Assembly (NCBI GenBank): GCA_035653295.1
Contig: DASRCB010000080.1
Span: 1 to 22,375 of the forward strand
Reading direction: 5' to 3'
Length of the DNA: 22,375 nucleotides
Origin: DASRCB01 sp035653295
GTDB taxonomy: Bacteria > Acidobacteriota > Terriglobia > Bryobacterales > Bryobacteraceae
A model generated the notes under the pieces. That model saw only the letters and a list, made by a program, of their open reading frames with translations, ran no database searches and was not told where the DNA came from. Below are positions 22,251 through 22,375 of the stretch, one piece after another. The translations under genes and the position numbers were made by a program. Within the stretch, counting starts at the first letter, position 1. The number at the start of each line of letters is the position of its first letter.

Positions 22251-22375
22251 TTAAACCTGGTCGGGCACTTTGAAGGGGGCGCGGTATGCGCCTTTCAGCA
22301 TTTGGTTCGCTTCCTGGTCGGAGGGGAACTCATGGGCGGCGGGGTCGTAAGCGAGGCTTCGGCCGAGGCGCCAGG
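22251..22375 (-). CDS. Gfo/Idh/MocA-family oxidoreductase, C-terminus (partial)
   Basis: The last 40 codons of a minus-strand gene entering from the right edge. The tail, with key stretches WRLGRSLAYDP, FPSDQEANQML and YRAPFKVPDQV, matches the usual C-terminus of the large Acidobacteria/Planctomycete group of Gfo/Idh/MocA dehydrogenases, which oxidise or rearrange sugars and related substrates with a tightly bound nicotinamide cofactor. The stop is TAA (TTA at 22251-22253). The catalytic part is outside the window, so the substrate cannot be judged. The hairpin cluster lies just downstream of its stop. Confidence 0.75.
   Translation of the reverse strand, partial: WRLGRSLAYDPAAHEFPSDQEANQMLKGAYRAPFKVPDQV

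Noticed and set aside
21528..22254. ORFs over the hairpin region (184 aa minus, 92 aa plus)
   Set aside because: They are readings of palindromic repeats and of the His/Trp-rich gene's opposite strand, with no start signals or family patterns.

Overview
The window looks like ordinary chromosome from an Acidobacteriota of the Solibacter/Bryobacter group (Bryobacterales), high in G+C. The assignment is inferred from gene families, not from a marker tree. They are a TIGR03437-type 'Solibacter paralogous' domain protein, a winged-helix/TolB-like/TPR membrane regulator, a TGPRT..KHG family protein, a short secreted SBP56-family protein and the C-terminus of a Gfo/Idh/MocA oxidoreductase. No prophage, integrase, transposase, CRISPR array, tRNA or rRNA was seen.

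Layout, left to right. (1) 1-2564, plus: a nitrogen unit of a small two-helix membrane protein, the ammonium transporter amt (ATGA overlap) and glnK, with two palindromic structures in the amt-glnK gap. (2) 2569-6695, minus: a secreted TIGR03437-domain protein, an O-antigen-ligase-like membrane protein with TPR-like C-terminus, and a secreted SBP56/methanethiol-oxidase-family beta-propeller. (3) 6696-8701: a divergent promoter region with a perfect 7+1+7 palindrome, then a plus-strand membrane regulator. (4) 8766-11346: ribA (minus) divergent from an orphan LytS-type histidine kinase, followed by a PmtA-like SAM methyltransferase. (5) 11347-11683: a gene-poor gap with a 112-bp inverted-repeat element. 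(6) 11684-15749, minus: recQ, an MFS exporter and an SDR oxidoreductase as a tight operon, preceded by an overlooked 49-aa basic protein with a very good Shine-Dalgarno. (7) 15826-17335: an uncharacterised membrane protein whose 3' end overlaps that of ypdA. (8) 16358-21387, minus: ypdA, alaS, a multi-pass membrane protein and a frameshifted TGPRT..KHG family gene. (9) 21668-22375: a small His/Trp-rich secreted protein, a dense cluster of hairpins, and the C-terminus of a Gfo/Idh/MocA oxidoreductase cut by the window edge.

Functional links. Amt and GlnK form the usual ammonium uptake and sensing pair. YpdA points to bacillithiol redox chemistry. RecQ, MFS and SDR are co-transcribed by spacing but share no obvious pathway. 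I see no convincing new multi-gene system. The best leads are small or structural: the 76-aa membrane protein coupled to amt, the 49-aa basic protein, the His/Trp-rich secreted protein, the amt-glnK RNA/DNA structures, the inverted-repeat element beside recQ, and the hairpin cluster near the right end. All start choices and family names come from reading motifs by eye; no database search was run.
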